The translations under genes were made by a program, and so were the position numbers. Below the pieces are notes generated by a model. The model made no database searches. It was not told the DNA's origin and saw nothing but the letters and a program-made list of their open reading frames with translations. Below are positions 1 to 11,900 of a stretch of 64,000 nt of DNA, in pieces. The first letter of the stretch is position 1. Each line of letters starts with the position of its first letter. Source of the stretch: Dryomyza anilis (lineage: Eukaryota; Arthropoda; Insecta; Diptera; Dryomyzidae); contig OX638133.1 of the NCBI GenBank assembly GCA_951804985.1, forward strand, positions 8,948,501-9,012,500, written 5' to 3'.

Positions 1-46
1 GTGAACTAAAATTTAAAAAATAACCTACGAAAGGAAACAACACTAT

Positions 47-1420
47 GGGCCCTATTATGACTGGCGAAGCGAATGGTTTTGCGAAGCGAACGTTAAAAAG
101 CTATCACAGCTTACGGGCCCTTTTATGATTAGCGAAGCGAATGCTTTTGGCGAAGCGAACGCTTTGGCGAAGCGAACGGAATTTGGCGAATGAACTGGCG
201 AATGTACTAATTTTTATGGTTTTAAAAGTAAGCAACACTTTCAATATTGACAGATCAAATGACGGATTTCCGTGTTGCAAAAAATAGTATCATGTTGCGT
301 TCTTTTAGTACTGCCTTTTTTTTTAGAACAGATACTATTTTATCTTAATATCTATTTTCTTTTTTTAAAAAAACATTTAATATAATTTATGGTTTAAAAA
401 ACGTTAACTCGATTCAGAACAATAACACTTTTTCGGTTTTTTGTTATTTTTTGTTTATAAAAGATCAAAAATTATCCAAATAAACTTCGGAACAATTCAA
501 GTTAGTTAAAATTTACAGTTAAATATGTTTTTAAATGTTAATATTGAAATTATTATTACATACAAATAAATACTTTTTATTAAAAAAGTAGTTTTTTTAT
601 TTGGAGCAATACTTCTTTTATTTTAATTTAAAGAAACCCTAGAGTTTCAAAACAGCTGCTGTGAATTGTCTTGTTTAAAAAAATAATAATAATGTTCCAA
701 AAAAACGATGGGCCCAAAGAAGAGCGCGTTAAACAAAAGCCAAGACGGTGTGCAGAAAGCTGGAGCGAAGACGAGGAGTAAGACTACAATAAGTGACAGT
801 GATAGTGGTCTGTCCTCCGAAGCATTCATCTGTGGCACAAATAACTTCGCGCGATGAACCAAGCTGCATCCTCAGCAGCAGTCGGAGCAGTTCCAGACAT
901 TTCTTTTATTAGTGTTAAGTTTAAAATCAAAATAAAAAGTGTGAAACAAATTGTTTTTTTTTACGTTTATTAGTTAGGTCACAAAAAACTCAAAATTATA
1001 GACATCCTTTTAGAAAAACAAAAGGATAAGATAAATTGAAAATCAGAAAAAGCCTAATAAACAAAAGCACAAAAGAAAAAAAAAATAAAAATCAAAAGAA
1101 AAACTGAAAAACAATAGATAAAGATACGTTCGCCGATTCGTCACATGAAGAAAATAAAAAAAGTATTGCTCAAAAACATACTCATTTAACATAAATTATG
1201 TATTAACAGAAAAAAGTATCTGTTCTAAAAAAAAAAGACAGTACTAAAAGCACGCAACATGATACTATTTTTTGCAACTCTGAAATCCGTCATTTCATCC
1301 GTCAATGTTGTGAATGTTGCTCACTTTTAAAACCATAAAAATTAGTACGTTCGCCAGTCCATTCGCCAAATTCGTTCGCTTCGTCAAGTACATTCGCTTC
1401 GCCAATCATAATAGGTCCCT
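47..1420. mobile_element. 1.4-kb foldback DNA element with long terminal inverted repeats
   Basis: The left end begins GGGCCCTATTATGACTGG and the right end is its near-complement, finishing in AATAGGTCCCT. The inverted similarity runs inward for roughly 200-290 bases (about 47-335 against 1206-1420), including a stretch around 240-310 that recurs inverted at 1240-1320. The terminal part contains repeated GCGAAGCGAA blocks. The middle (about 640-900) is more GC-rich and not repeated, and may be a degraded coding remnant, but I see no intact transposase. Flanking TAT on both sides could be a short target duplication. Two short elements at 41065-41305 and 41405-41614 share the same ends and are probably non-autonomous relatives. 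The superfamily is undetermined. Confidence 0.8.
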
Positions 1421-1670
1421 ATTTTTATTCTAAATCTATCATTTTTCAAATACACTTTAAAATCGCCTTTCCAAGCAAGATATTTTGGTTAGTTTGGCAG
1501 TAAATACGTAACAATCATTTATAGTTTTTCTCAATTTCGATTCAGATTTTTTTAATTGCAATTTTTCGAGTTTCAATATTTTAATGGCAGAATCGTCATA
1601 TGAGAAGGGTGTCGATTTATTTTTTTATATAGCCTACAGTTACTTTTATTCATTGATAATCTTTATATAG

Positions 1671-1982
1671 GCGGCTGCTATGAATGGATACGTATATGTT
1701 TTATTTAGTAATCATCTTGAACGTTACGATCCTATTGCAGACAAATGGTTATGGGTAAATTTGCTGACATTCGCAATGAGTTTAGCTTCATATTCACGCT
1801 TTTATTTTCAGATACCTAATATTGATTATTATTATTCTCATTGCACTACAATTGATAATCGAGTAATAGCGGCAGTGAGATATGGAGACATATATGAATA
1901 TGAGGTGGAAAAAAAACAATCAATTCCACATTCGACGATAGAATGTCGAAAAATAATTGGAATTTTCTCGAATAATGTTTAA
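1671..1982 (+). CDS. Kelch-repeat-like terminal exon fragment (partial gene or remnant)
   Basis: After an acceptor-like TATATAG at about 1664-1670, an open frame runs to a TAA at 1980-1982. It begins AAMNGYVYV and contains LERYDPIADKW, which matches the ERYDP...W core of a kelch beta-propeller blade as found in BTB-kelch (KLHL/Keap1-type) adaptors of cullin-3 ubiquitin ligases. The usual GG doublet of a kelch blade is missing (LFSNH where IGG would be expected). The C-terminal 60 residues, rich in Tyr and Ile, do not look like kelch. Either this is the last exon of a gene whose upstream exons lie before base 1, with the foldback element in its intron, or it is a decayed duplicate. Only one blade is visible, so function is not assigned. 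Confidence 0.4.
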   Translation, partial: AAAMNGYVYVLFSNHLERYDPIADKWLWVNLLTFAMSLASYSRFYFQIPNIDYYYSHCTTIDNRVIAAVRYGDIYEYEVEKKQSIPHSTIECRKIIGIFSNNV

Positions 1983-3157
1983 TATTAACACATTTTTGTA
2001 TAAAGATTATTTTTTTAAATATTTATTTTAAAAATTTTGTTCAACATTACATTTTTACTTTGTTATTTGTGTTATGTTGCTTCTAAGTGTGTTGCATTAA
2101 TTACATTTATAAAATTATATTTAAACTTTATTTGTCTGGTACAAATACAACAAAAGACATACGTTTGCAATTAATTGCAATTGAAAAAACAAAAACAAAA
2201 TTCATTCAACAATTCTTCTGCAGCAATTTCTTCTTTAAAATTGTCTTAACAAAATATGATAACCTTCGCTCTGTGAGGTAAATATCTAAAAATTATTATC
2301 GTACATTATAATATCAATTTTTTGTGTTTGCTTAACGTAGTAGATAATACCCAGGAATAATTACAAATTATTTTTTTTAACAAAACTACAAATTTAAATC
2401 ATTTTTTAATTTTAACAAATTAACAAAAACAAATTTTAATAAAATTAATAAAATAAAAAATATAAAATAAAACACACTAAAATGTGTCAACATCACAAAT
2501 TATAAAAAGCTTATAAATAATTTTATATTTACTGCGATTAAATATTTGATCGCAATTTAGATAAATTATGAAAATTAGAAAATAACTTAATACAATACAT
2601 ATGCTTAAATAGCTGGATGAAGTATATTTATATTTATGAGAGTTGTAACACAAACACATCGTCCATTACACCCTACATTCAGTGTTGGCCGACTGTTGTG
2701 TTGCGGCGTGAGTGCATTTAAATGCGCGTGTAAAAAATTCACTACAAAAAAACAATTTAAGTAAGCTTGCTACTGAATGTAGTGTATAATTGCAACAATT
2801 AAATTTTCTGTTTTACATTTTTTTCTGTTAAACTGAACTAGACAGCCATTTATGAAAAGTTTAGTTTAGTTTTAATGTCCTTTAAATATTGTTCTTTTGT
2901 TTTTGTTATAATTAGTTGTAATAAATTAGTTTTTTTTCTTTACTTTTCATTTAGCTTAACATTTAGTTGTTGTTTTTGTTTATCTTAAACATGCAAAAAT
3001 TTGTAGGTAGACAGTTGTAAATTATCTCGCTTTAAGTTGTTGTGTAGTTCTTCTATAGCTGTTGTATAGTTGCTGTTGTTGTTGTGTAGTTCTTGTATAG
3101 CTATTGTATAGTTGCTGTCGCCGACTCAAATACGACACTCCCGAAGAAATGCATTTT
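1983..3157. other. AT-rich intergenic stretch with a short tandem duplication
   Basis: No gene is seen. A 39-base unit starting GTTGTTGTGTAGTTC occurs twice with a 42-base period at 3036-3074 and 3078-3116, just downstream of the poly(A) signal of the neighbouring minus-strand gene. About 2660-2740 is slightly more GC-rich and unexplained. Confidence 0.5.
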
Positions 3158-3163
3158 TTTATT
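3158..3163 (-). promoter_or_regulatory. Poly(A) signal of the MDR dehydrogenase-like gene
   Basis: TTTATT on the plus strand reads AATAAA on the minus strand, about 113 bases after the TAA at 3276-3278. It is the first canonical signal downstream of the last exon. Confidence 0.6.
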
Positions 3164-3275
3164 CACCCACACAAACACTGACAATTCATTCAAACTCAAT
3201 CTATCAGTTGTTATTCCCACGCCTTATTGACCTGACCCATCGCTCATTTGCAATGCGACCCATGTGGCATGCCGC

Positions 3276-6200
3276 TTATTCCACATCGTGGAATCGCAGT
3301 ATGGCGCGTCCGGGTATCTCGGAGTTGCATAGCTTCTGTATGACGTCGGCAGCCTCCTCGCAGGGAAAGACAGAGTGTGGTGGTGGCTCAATCTGGAAAA
3401 TAAAATAAAAAAATATTTTAAAAAAATCCGAAATCGAAAAGTTCGGTATACGCCGGACAAAATATATGGCAGGTAACTGGCGGGAAGTTAAACACAGAAG
3501 ATGTCGAAATTAACAGATTTTCGGCTGACAAAGGCGAACTTTGTATCATAACCTGCAGGTTGTAGGACAAAGAACAAAAAAACAGTCAGAAGCATAATTT
3601 ATGGCATATTTCAGAAATATTTTCAGCATTCCCTCGACAAACACACAGATAAATGAAAGTTTGTGGTAATCGTATGGTAGATTATCAAATTTTATGGAAT
3701 TTTGAAGGTAGATTACGGGCATATTTTGGGAACGGGCAGAAATCAAGATAGCTTTTGATACAAACTCCGCCCTTTGTCTACTTAAAATTTTTGGAAATAT
3801 CCCGAGTCAAAATTTCTCGCATTTTTCAGGAATATTTCGGGCATTCTTCCGGGAATCACATAGATAAATAGAATATTGAAATTTTAATCGCAGATTCGCA
3901 GCATATTTAGGGAATCTACAGAAAATAGACTTTCGATACAAACTCCCCCTTTGTCTGTTTGAAATATGTCGAAAAAATGTTTCTAAACTGACTCGACCCG
4001 GCCAAAAATTTTGTCTGGGGATGCGGTGACAAAATGTTTGGCATTTTTCAGAAATATTTGGGCGTTATTTCCGACAAACAGCTATATCGTCGTTGTAGAA
4101 CGAAAAGTCACCAAATACATTTTTATGAAAAACTTAAATTTCGAGTTTGTTGATTGATATTATAAAAAGTAATTGATGCATTTTTAAAGTTAAAATATCA
4201 ATTGATAGATTTACATTTTTTTATTATGTGGTAAAAAAATTGAGATCATCGATTAAAAATTGACAGATATATAAAGATTTTTGTAAATGAATATTTGGCA
4301 TTTTGAAAATGTATTTGGTGACTTTTCGTTCTACAACGACGATATAAATGGAATATTTTGGAAAGTTTGTAGTAGGTTGTAAAAGTTTGTAGAATTTTGA
4401 TGGTAGATTTACGGAATATTTAGAGAATGGGCTAAAAAAAAGACAGCTTTTGATACAAACATTGCCTTTGTCTGCTTAAAATCTTTGAAAATGTTTTTAA
4501 ACTGTCTTGAGTTGCAAAAAATGTAGTCTAGAGAGACGGCAGTTTATATGAAGTCTGAGAAAAAAAATAGCTGACATTTTGTTGAAATATTTGGGACATA
4601 ATTTCGGCAAACACATAGGTAATTGAAAGATTTAAGGAAGCATTTGCAGATAATCAAATTTTGTGAAATATTAAAGGCAGATTCACGGCATATATTCTGC
4701 GAACGGAAAGAAATCAGAAAACTTTTTATACAAACTCAGCCTTTGTCTGCTTAAATTCTTTCGAAAAAATGTTTCTAAACCGCCTTAAGCCTGCCAAAAA
4801 TTTAATATCGGGAGACGGTAAGAGTAAAAAATTCTGGCATTTTTCTGAAATAATTGAGGCATATTTTTGGCAAACATACACAGGTAATTGAAAGATTTTG
4901 GAAAGCATATAGCAGATTATTAAATTTTGTGGAATTATAAAGGCAGATTCCCGACATAGTTTGGGTATGGGGAAGAAAATAGACGGCTTTTGATACACAC
5001 TCCACCATTTTCTGTTTGAAATCTTTTGAGAAAATGTTTTTAAACTGCACTGAGTCTGCCAAAAATGTTGTCTTGGTAAGTACTATACAAAATTTTACTA
5101 AAATGATTAGCATTTTGCATTGGATTGTGTAAAAATCTAAACTATAAAAATAAACATACCTTTTTGTTTGCTACTAGTTCGACTAGTTCCTGCAGCTGTT
5201 CCACCGTGCCCTGTGAGATCGGTATGATCTCCTGTTGATATTCACTGGACAAACGTGAGAATTTTGGCATCAGTTTGTCGGCCACATCATCGCTAATTAG
5301 TACAACGCCACCCTGAAAAGTCAAAACGTAATTTTAATACATTTTTTTTTTGTTAAGTTTGAATGTTTCAACCTTTGACAAGCAGTGCATCGAACGATGC
5401 AGCGAACGAGATGTGGTGCCAAAATCAATGACCACATCAACTGGTCCGCCACAAACGTTCTTGGTGCGCTCAATCAGCTGGGGCTCGTACAAACATTCGT
5501 TCCATTGTACGACACCAACACTGAAAAAATAACATGAAAAAGAAACTTAATAAAATTTTTATATTTTATAAAAAAAAGGTAAATTTGTTCAAAATAAAGA
5601 TGATTTTAATGTTAAAAAAAAATTTAAATGTATTTATAAATAAAAAAATGTTCGTTGTATCAGTAAAAAAAAAACTAAACTTTAAAAATTATTATTATTG
5701 ATTCACCAAAATTTTTATAAATTTGATAATTTCTAATTGCTGTTTTCAATATTTCTACCAAATGATGAAAAAGAATCGTCCTTTCAATTTTTAAAATACA
5801 CCAAGTACTTATTATAATATTAAGCAATAAACTCAAAATAAAATTTAGCTCATAAAACATTTATAAAATATAATTAGTTGTTCACAAAAATCTTTATAAA
5901 TCTAATAATTTTTAAACGATGATGTCAAAAACTATGATAATTAATCGATCTATTAAATGTCATTTCAATTCATCACGTACTTTTTATAATATTAAGCAAT
6001 ACACTCAAAATAAAAGTTTTAAAAACATTTAAAAAATATAATTCTTGATTCACAAAAATCATTATAAATGGCATTATTTCTAATTGATGATCTCAATATT
6101 TTTACCAAATGATGGGAATGAATCAATCTATTGAAATCAATTCATATTTTAAAATGCATCAAGTACATTTTATAATATTAAGCAATGAACTCAAAATAAA

Positions 6201-7115
6201 AATTTATCATAAAAATCAATTTAGTTAGCTTTACTTCTACAACGACAAGTTGTAATGCCATGTTTTTGGAATATCAATGTTTTTCTATAAAATTCAATTA
6301 TGGATTTTATAAAAAATATAAAATTTTAATATAAACAAAAAAAACCTAAAATTATTTATTAAAAATAAATAAACTCACTTCTTAATCTCTGTTGCCAAAC
6401 GGAAACCCTCATCGCGCAGACTCGCCACCGTTATATCCACCAAATTGTTGGCGCCAGTGCACGCAAAATGATAGGAGGCAATACGCACCGCCCACAGTGC
6501 CAGTCCGCCGGTGCCCACAATCAAAATCTTGCACTTCTTGGCCGGCTCACCGGCGGCCGCACGCTGCTGCAGCATCTCCGTAATGACAGCATGCGCCTTG
6601 AAGACAGCATTCATGGCGAGCAGTGCGCCCGTCGGCAACATAGCGGCCACAGTGATTGGCAAAGTGTCCGGTATGGGTACCACATACTTAAGATCGGGCA
6701 CGACCATTAATTCGGCATAGCCGGCTGGTGCCTCATCGAACGGATAGACGATGACACGCTGACCGATGCGTAGACCACAATTGTTGCTGGCATTAATCTC
6801 ATCGCCCAGCGAATCGATGACGCCGGCCACCTCGAAGCCGGGAAACAGTGAACCCTCACGTATGCCCTGATGTGCGGGTGACGTTTGTGTTGTCATCGAC
6901 GATGGACAATAGTCACTGAGCTCTGACGACACCGACGACATCGAACTGATCGAGGCCGAGCGATCGCGTCGCCGATAACAGGCGCCAGCACAGCATATCT
7001 TGATGCGCGCCCCAAGCGGCGGTGTGTCTTGAATGGGTACGAAAAAATTGAAAACGCAATTTTTGATCACCGGGCCGGGTGATTCAATTGATACTTGACG
7101 GCAGAGTTTATTCAT
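3276..7115 (-). CDS. MDR-superfamily zinc-type alcohol dehydrogenase / quinone oxidoreductase-like protein (possible Drat orthologue)
   Basis: Four coding exons, 6379-7115, 5373-5520, 5160-5312 and 3276-3392, give 1155 nt (384 aa) with all junctions GT..AG and in phase. The start is the first in-frame ATG (MNKLCRQVSIESPG, good insect context CCAACATGA). The frame is open upstream of it to an acceptor-like site near 7229, so a longer N-terminus cannot be excluded. An N-terminal GroES-like part includes FPGFEVAG at 91-98, where classical zinc alcohol dehydrogenases have a GHE catalytic-zinc motif; the His is absent, so a zinc-free quinone-oxidoreductase type is likely. A Rossmann NAD(P) fold follows, with VGTGGLALWA near 200. 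A Ser-rich insertion lies at about 53-75. The last exon ends GRAILRFHDVE, as expected for an MDR C-terminus. I believe the closest Drosophila protein is Drat (CG1600), from memory only. Confidence 0.85.
3460..5080. repeat. Tandem array of ~265-bp units in the last intron of the MDR gene
   Basis: A conserved core, a GATACAAACTC-like stretch followed by CTTTGTCTGCTT and then AAAATGTTTCTAAAC, occurs near 3754, 3928, 4447, 4724 and 4988. Spacing of the last three is 264-277 bases. The 519-base gap between the second and third is explained by one unit plus the 262-base MITE at 4084-4345. Units are about 70-80% alike by eye. A single similar core lies near 37629 in the methionyl-tRNA synthetase intron. 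Confidence 0.7.
4084..4345. mobile_element. 262-bp palindromic MITE (family with CGTCGTTGTAGAACG ends)
   Basis: The element starts ATATCGTCGTTGTAGAACG and ends with its exact complement CGTTCTACAACGACGATAT. The inverted similarity includes the next ~20 bases (AAAAGTCACCAAATACATTTT). It interrupts one unit of the surrounding tandem array. Related copies are at 21803-22024 and 28422-28671, with a half copy at 41637-41725. The interior is AT-rich and non-coding. Confidence 0.85.
5690..6225. repeat. Three ~175-bp tandem units in the first coding intron of the MDR gene
   Basis: The phrase TATAATATTAAGCAATA followed by ACTCAAAATAAAA recurs near 5813, 5986 and 6170, and TTGATTCACAAAAAT-like starts recur near 5697, 5876 and 6045. 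This gives three degenerate units of about 175 bases. The remainder of the intron (5521-6378) is plain AT-rich DNA, with an ACAACGAC fragment of the MITE family near 6238. Confidence 0.65.
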
Positions 7116-7229
7116 GTTGGGTGGTTTCACTGATGATGTGGGTGGTAGAGGATGTGATGGTGGTGAAGCGGACAGTGGCGGCGAATCGACGATGTGTGTA
7201 GTTGTGGCTGCCAAGGGGTTTGCAGTTCT

Positions 7230-9500
7230 GTAAGAGGTAAGAGTTAAAAGAGAGATTAATTAATTTGTTTTTAAAAAGTTTAATTCGAAACAATTTTTAT
7301 TTTATAGAACAAAACTTTTGAATTTTTAAGCTTAGTTTTTTTGTTATACTCTAATTATGAAGGGGTAAATTTAAGTTGGTCAACTGTTTTAATAAATAGA
7401 AGGAGTCTTATCTGCAGAGTCAATTTTCTGTCGGTTTTTAAGTGTACCTGTCTCGTTGAAATCACGATTACAGGAAACCAAGATGATAAAAATGAGATAT
7501 GAACAATGTGAAAGACGTGATGAGGCCACATTTGTACAATATACTATACATTTAAAAAATGGACGGAAAAACATATAAAAATCGAAATTTGCTACATCTT
7601 GCCTAATTTTTCAAATTCAGATACAAATAACTCGAAAACTATTTGGAATGTTGGAATTACGTTATATGTTAAAATTGTTCAGGACAATTAAAAGAATAAT
7701 TGCATGTAATGTTTTTTTGTAATACTTATTTTCTAAAGGCTATAGTTTTTTAAGCAAAAAAAGTGATTGAAATGTGCCTGAAATTGAATGTAATTTTTTT
7801 TGTATAACCTTAAGCGATAAGAAAAAACTGAGTACACAGTCAAATTCAGCACACTCGAATTATATAGAAATGATGTCTCATATGTTCATAGTATTTTTTT
7901 TTGTAACTGCTTTAATCTCTCTAAAGTTAAAATATAATTACAATCATTGATCGTTGCTATAAATACATTTTTTGTTCAATTGTCAACAAATTTTGCGTTT
8001 CCTTAACCGCTTATCAACGTTGTAATAAATTAACAAACAATCAATTATTAAAATTTTGTATTGTTATTATTGAGCGTCAGTGTGACTTGGTCAATAGCCA
8101 CACGATCACTCGCGATAAGTGTCATACATACAATGCGAATTGATCGCAAAAAAAAAAAAAAAAATACAAAATAAAAAAATAACAAAATCAGTCAATACTT
8201 AACAGAAAAAAAACAATACCATAAAATGTGTTGATTTATAAAAGGAAAAATGCGCGCGCGTGCGTGATTATTTTTCACAAAATTAACTTCCTACATATGA
8301 AGATTGTTTTTGATGTTGCTGTTGTTATTTTTTAAATTTTGTTTGAGTACATATTAAAATACATTATTTGCATGGCATAGAGACACAAATAATAAAACTC
8401 AATTGTTTTGCCAAAGTATTTGAAGTGTTTCTGAGTTCTTAGCACGTTATGATCTCATGCTCAAAACAATTGAAAGTCATTCATTTAATTCAGACAAACA
8501 TAAAAAAAATTATATAACAATAGGTACTTACAGAATATAGAAAAATAAAGATTTTTTAATTATTTCGTATATCTATATCTTTTTTTTTATATACATTTAA
8601 ATTTATCACACTATAGAACCAAATATACTATGTAGAAAAGAATATATTATAATCTGTTCATCATTTGTATAAACTAATGTAATGTCATGGTATTTTGTAG
8701 TATTTGGTATTTACCGATTAAAATAATAATTACGCACAAATTTAGTTTAGTCTTCAAATGTAGACTAACTCACACAAACCCTTAAAAGGTCGTATTCATA
8801 AATTAATGGTACACACCAAATATGGCATTAATAGTTTAAATATTATTCATAAAATAGTATGCATACTATTGACTAATTTTAATAATTTTACTATTGCAGT
8901 TTATTAAAATATTTTTGTTTAAAAAATATATTCTATATATGCTTTACTTAATTCAATTAATAACATTTTCAATGCAAACATGTTCAAGTGTTTGTCACCA
9001 GTGCTACTACATGCGCGCAAACACCTTGTGTTTTTGCATTGTTTGCTCTTTTCTAAGGTCAGGTACTTGCATATTCTAAAGTATTTTTTTTATATGTAGT
9101 ATATATATTTTTTTATTTATATTTGTCATATTTAGCGAGTAACAATGTTCTAAAAATAGCGCATTATATATTTAATTATGTTGCATACAACATGCATAAC
9201 TAGTTAACGTTTAAATATTAATTTTTCATTTTATATATAGATTATATTTACGATTTATCAGCATTAATAATATTTGTTTACTATAAATAAAGAATTTATT
9301 TATTGTAATTATCAAAGTAGGTTGATGGCACTTTGTAAACAGATAATATTTAAAATGCAAAATAAACTAGAGAATGCGTTAATCAGTTATTTAAAATACT
9401 TTTATTTTTACACACAGCTGATTAAAATGTTTACAATAAACAAAACATATTTGATATGCTCCAGCATATAATTGTTTTTGTATTTTACAATAATTGTAAT
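7230..9500. other. AT-rich stretch, probably 5' intron of the MDR gene, with decayed repeats
   Basis: No coding potential is recognised. About 7340-7600 contains a decayed copy of the TATACCCTAC element family (shared GTTGAAATCACGATTACAG with 17584). About 8685-8890 resembles the interior of the CACCCAG-ended MITE family in reverse orientation. The rest is AT-rich. Confidence 0.45.
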
Positions 9501-11140
9501 AATTATAGTAAAGTTTATGAATTAATTATGGGTCAAAAATTAAACTTTTAAAAAATTAAATATATTTATAGCAATCATGCCTTACTTGCGATTAACATAC
9601 ACTTTCTAACGGTTGTGCGAAAATTGTATAAATATTATAAAACTGTTAAAGTTATTGCAGCAAACATATTAAAATATATGAATTAAAATCAAAACTAAAT
9701 ATATGTTTAGAAATCATATGCTTGCGGTACACATTTCAATTCTTAATAAGAAAATTCCATAATAATCAACATCTGTATGTTTTTATACAGAAATGTTTAA
9801 TATGTTTATAGGAAACATAGTATTATTAGTATGCTTATGCTTGGTATTTACTATGTCATTTTGTGTCAGTTTCATGTTCGAAAATTTCTTAAATTTGTTG
9901 TTTTTCGACATGGCAAAGATTTAAGAATATGCCAACATGTTGGCAATTTGATTTCGTTTGACATGGATGAAGAAAATTTTATGTTTGGCAGTTTCTGCAT
10001 TGCAATCACTATGTAAAGAATACAAATAAGACACAAACTTACATAGTGAAAACTAAGCACACTAATACTATGTTTGCTATAAACATATTAAACATTTCTG
10101 TATATTAACAATATGTATATTAACAACATCTCCATTATTATTGAATTTTCTTATTAAGAATTGAAATATGTATCGCAAGCATATGATTTCTGTACATAAG
10201 CATTAGCATAAAGTTGTTTTTACAATAATTTCATGATATGTATATACAAATAATTTTTCTTTTATTAGAAACTAAATATGTTTTATAGCAATGCGGTCTA
10301 CAATGCATGCGGAAAACCTAAACTTTATTGCTTACACGAAAATCATGACAAAATTTATAATTTTTTCATTGTTCTGCACATTAAAAAATTAAGAAAATAA
10401 ATGTTTAATATTGTTTAATATCTGTACAGCAAATATAATATAATTGGCCTTTTAAGCATAAAGTTGTTTGTATTAGAATTTAATTTTTTTTGTAATATAT
10501 ATTTCAATATTTTATATAGGAAAAATTGAAAAGATTTTTAAAAATAATTAAATATGTTCGTTACAAGTATTCAATGCTTGCGGGAAGCACTCATTCGGAC
10601 TGTTTATACGAAATCTTAAAAAAAAGTATATATTTTGTTGGTTCAGCAAATTGACAAACAAAAAATAATTGAAATATTTGCAGCAAATATAGTATGTTTG
10701 GATGCTTATCATAAAGTAAGTTGTATTAAAATTTAAAAATTTATAATAAATACATATTTTTTTTAAACTTATTTTATATGGTAAGCATACAATAAAAAAT
10801 TATTAATATATTTGCAGAAAATATAGTGTGTTTGGATGCTTATCATAAAGTTGGTTGTACTAAAATTTAATAATTTATAATAAATATATAATTTATTCTG
10901 AACTTATATTATATGTGAAGCATACAATCAAAAATAATTAATATATTTGCAGCAAATGAGCTTATCATAAAGTTGGTTGTATTAAAAATAATTTGTAAAC
11001 ATTTTCTAAAATTATATTTTTGAAAGAAAAAATAAATGATTTTTAAATAAAAACAAGATATGCTCACAGAAACTAAACAATATTTGAGCGAAACATACAA
11101 TTATGAAAAACAAGTTTTACAATTTTAATATTATATATTT
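9500..11140. repeat. Degenerate tandem and inverted repeat block
   Basis: A foldback of about 490 bases occupies 9706-10197: the arm from GAAATCATATGCTTGCGG near 9710 reappears complemented at about 10170-10195, with about 150 bases of inverted similarity. It is followed by three units sharing ATATTTGCAGCAAATATAG and GGATGCTTATCATAAAGT (about 10674-10806, 10809-10941, and a shortened 10942-11000), a period near 134 bases. Related fragments lie near 9570 and 10430-10580. Confidence 0.65.
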
Positions 11141-11639
11141 TTTTCTTCAGCAAATTGTAATTTTATCCAAACGTTTAATAGTAAAATATAATTATAATAA
11201 TGCAAATTAATTATTTTTGAATACAATTTATAAAATTAATTGGATTTTTACCTTGTATCTAGCGCTATATGCGGTTGATTACATACGTCGACTGGCATAT
11301 TTGTATTTTTAACTTTTTATTTAAGAAAAATTCAAGTTCTTTTTCAGAAACTTTCAAATTTTTTAAATGATTTGCAGTTTTTTTTTATGACTTTTTAATT
11401 TTTAAACAAATGCACAAGCACAAAATTTTTGCAGAATTTCTTTTTCTTTTTTGTAACTAAACAAAAATTAAATTTCTTGAAAATTCATAGAGTTTTAAAA
11501 TTCATACAAAATGTGATTCATAGAATGTATTCTTTTTTTTATATATTTTTTAATACTTTTTTTTAAATATGCTGTTCTTTTTATCACTATTCAATTAAAT
11601 CTTTTTCTTTTTTTAGTTTTTTTCACTAATTTCGACTAA

Positions 11640-11900
11640 CTACAGTCTATTGTGCTGTGGTTTTATATTATTTTCCAAAAAAAATTTGTTAACGCACGCA
11701 GCGTTTATCACTTTGCTTAAAATGCTTAGAACGTTGTTGACGATCGTAGTGCCACCGAACAACTAAATCGTTTGTCGTCGAAAGCCAAACATTTCACTTC
11801 TCCAGCCCCCCAAAGAATTGTTTTGAAATTGAGCCAACAGCAGTGACTCACTCAAAACAATGAATTTTTTTGTTTACTTTGCACTCGCTTTTTTGTGTTT
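11640..11900 (-). promoter_or_regulatory. Possible promoter / 5' non-coding exon region of the MDR gene
   Basis: This stretch is more GC-rich and less repetitive than its surroundings (for example ACGATCGTAGTGCCACCGAAC near 11740). It lies upstream of a minus-strand gene whose first coding exon is preceded by a splice-acceptor-like sequence at about 7229. A distant 5' exon here would fit, but no defined core-promoter motif is seen. Confidence 0.2.

Noticed and set aside
647..862. 71-codon minus-strand open frame with a hydrophobic segment inside the foldback element
   Set aside because: No splice or promoter context, no recognisable domain, and it lies in the degenerate interior of a repeat.
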